The translations under genes were made by a program, and so were the position numbers. From Syntrophomonadaceae bacterium (lineage in GTDB: Bacteria > Bacillota > Syntrophomonadia > Syntrophomonadales > Syntrophomonadaceae), in the NCBI GenBank assembly GCA_030526885.1, contig JAUNBV010000024.1, positions 1 through 6,728 of the forward strand: 6,728 nucleotides of DNA. The letters run 5' to 3'. The notes under the pieces are model-generated. The model was not told where the DNA came from and did no database searches. It was given only the letters and a program-made list of their open reading frames with translations. Position 1 is the first letter of the stretch. Every line of letters begins with the position of its first letter. Of the stretch, positions 6,604-6,728 are shown piece after piece.

Positions 6604-6728
6604 TCAGAGGGTGCGCAAAAAGGATGCGATGATTTCATTTACTTCCCCCGGATTATCATCATTGGCATTGTGTGCGGCATCCTTGACCATATATAAAGGG
6701 TGTCCCTCTTGTTCGTGCCACCGTTGGT
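6604..6728 (-). CDS. Alpha/beta-hydrolase-like protein, C-terminal 40 codons only
   Basis: The frame enters from the right edge and stops with TGA at 6606-6604. The visible residues include GHPLYMVKDAAHNANDDNP followed by EVNEIIASFLRTL. This is the usual ending of alpha/beta-hydrolase-fold enzymes: a strand (LYMV), an (A/G)GH-type motif with the catalytic histidine (DAAHNAN, fragment residue 19), a 'P..vN' turn and a final amphipathic helix ending FLRTL. The nucleophile and acid residues are outside the window, so substrate and subfamily cannot be stated. It points the same way as the MoeA gene but is separated from it by about 200 bases containing a terminator-like hairpin and a promoter, so the two are probably separate transcription units. 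Confidence 0.75.
   Translation of the reverse strand, partial: QRWHEQEGHPLYMVKDAAHNANDDNPGEVNEIIASFLRTL

Noticed and set aside
6529..6696. 55-codon plus-strand frame near the right edge
   Set aside because: Antisense to the hydrolase C-terminus, whose protein sequence matches a known fold ending; no convincing ribosome binding site.
1..6728. CRISPR array, insertion sequence, tRNA/rRNA, phage or toxin-antitoxin genes
   Set aside because: No regularly spaced direct repeats, no transposase or recombinase motifs, no cloverleaf-like or rRNA-like sequence, and almost all bases are accounted for by housekeeping-type genes.

Overview
The window looks like ordinary chromosomal sequence from a fairly G+C-rich member of the Bacillota (Firmicutes; Clostridia or Negativicutes fit best). 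This is inferred from an AddB-type recombination nuclease subunit (AddAB rather than RecBCD), the two-domain ATPase-like family in the middle, Shine-Dalgarno-type ribosome binding sites and compact gene packing. I cannot name the genus.

Layout. Positions 1-2130 (minus) hold the N-terminal 710 codons of addB; its C-terminal nuclease end lies outside the left edge. Immediately upstream in the same operon (14 bp gap) is a 638-codon U32-family protein (2145-4061, minus) with two related halves, each carrying a set of cysteines. A short divergent control region (about 4062-4118) separates it from a plus-strand gene (4119-5222) for a P-loop protein with an intact N-terminal Walker A motif and a second, degenerate one. 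That gene converges with no intergenic base on a minus-strand MoeA-like molybdopterin molybdenumtransferase (5223-6398, possibly starting at 6446). Upstream of the MoeA gene are a likely promoter, a terminator-like hairpin with a T-tract, and the last 40 codons of an alpha/beta-hydrolase-like gene that runs in from the right edge.

How the genes fit together. The U32 gene and addB are almost certainly co-transcribed, and addA is expected to the left of the window. The U32 protein is more likely an iron-sulfur RNA-hydroxylation-type enzyme (as for the characterised relatives TrhP and RlhA) than a true peptidase. No other molybdenum-cofactor genes are visible near the MoeA-like gene, so the window does not show which molybdoenzyme it would serve.

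I found no CRISPR array, insertion sequence, tRNA or rRNA, and no convincing new multi-gene system. The points most worth a second look are inside the proteins: the duplicated cysteine set of the U32 protein, the broken second P-loop of the ATPase, and the altered conserved loops of the MoeA homologue. Start-site and promoter questions at two genes come next.
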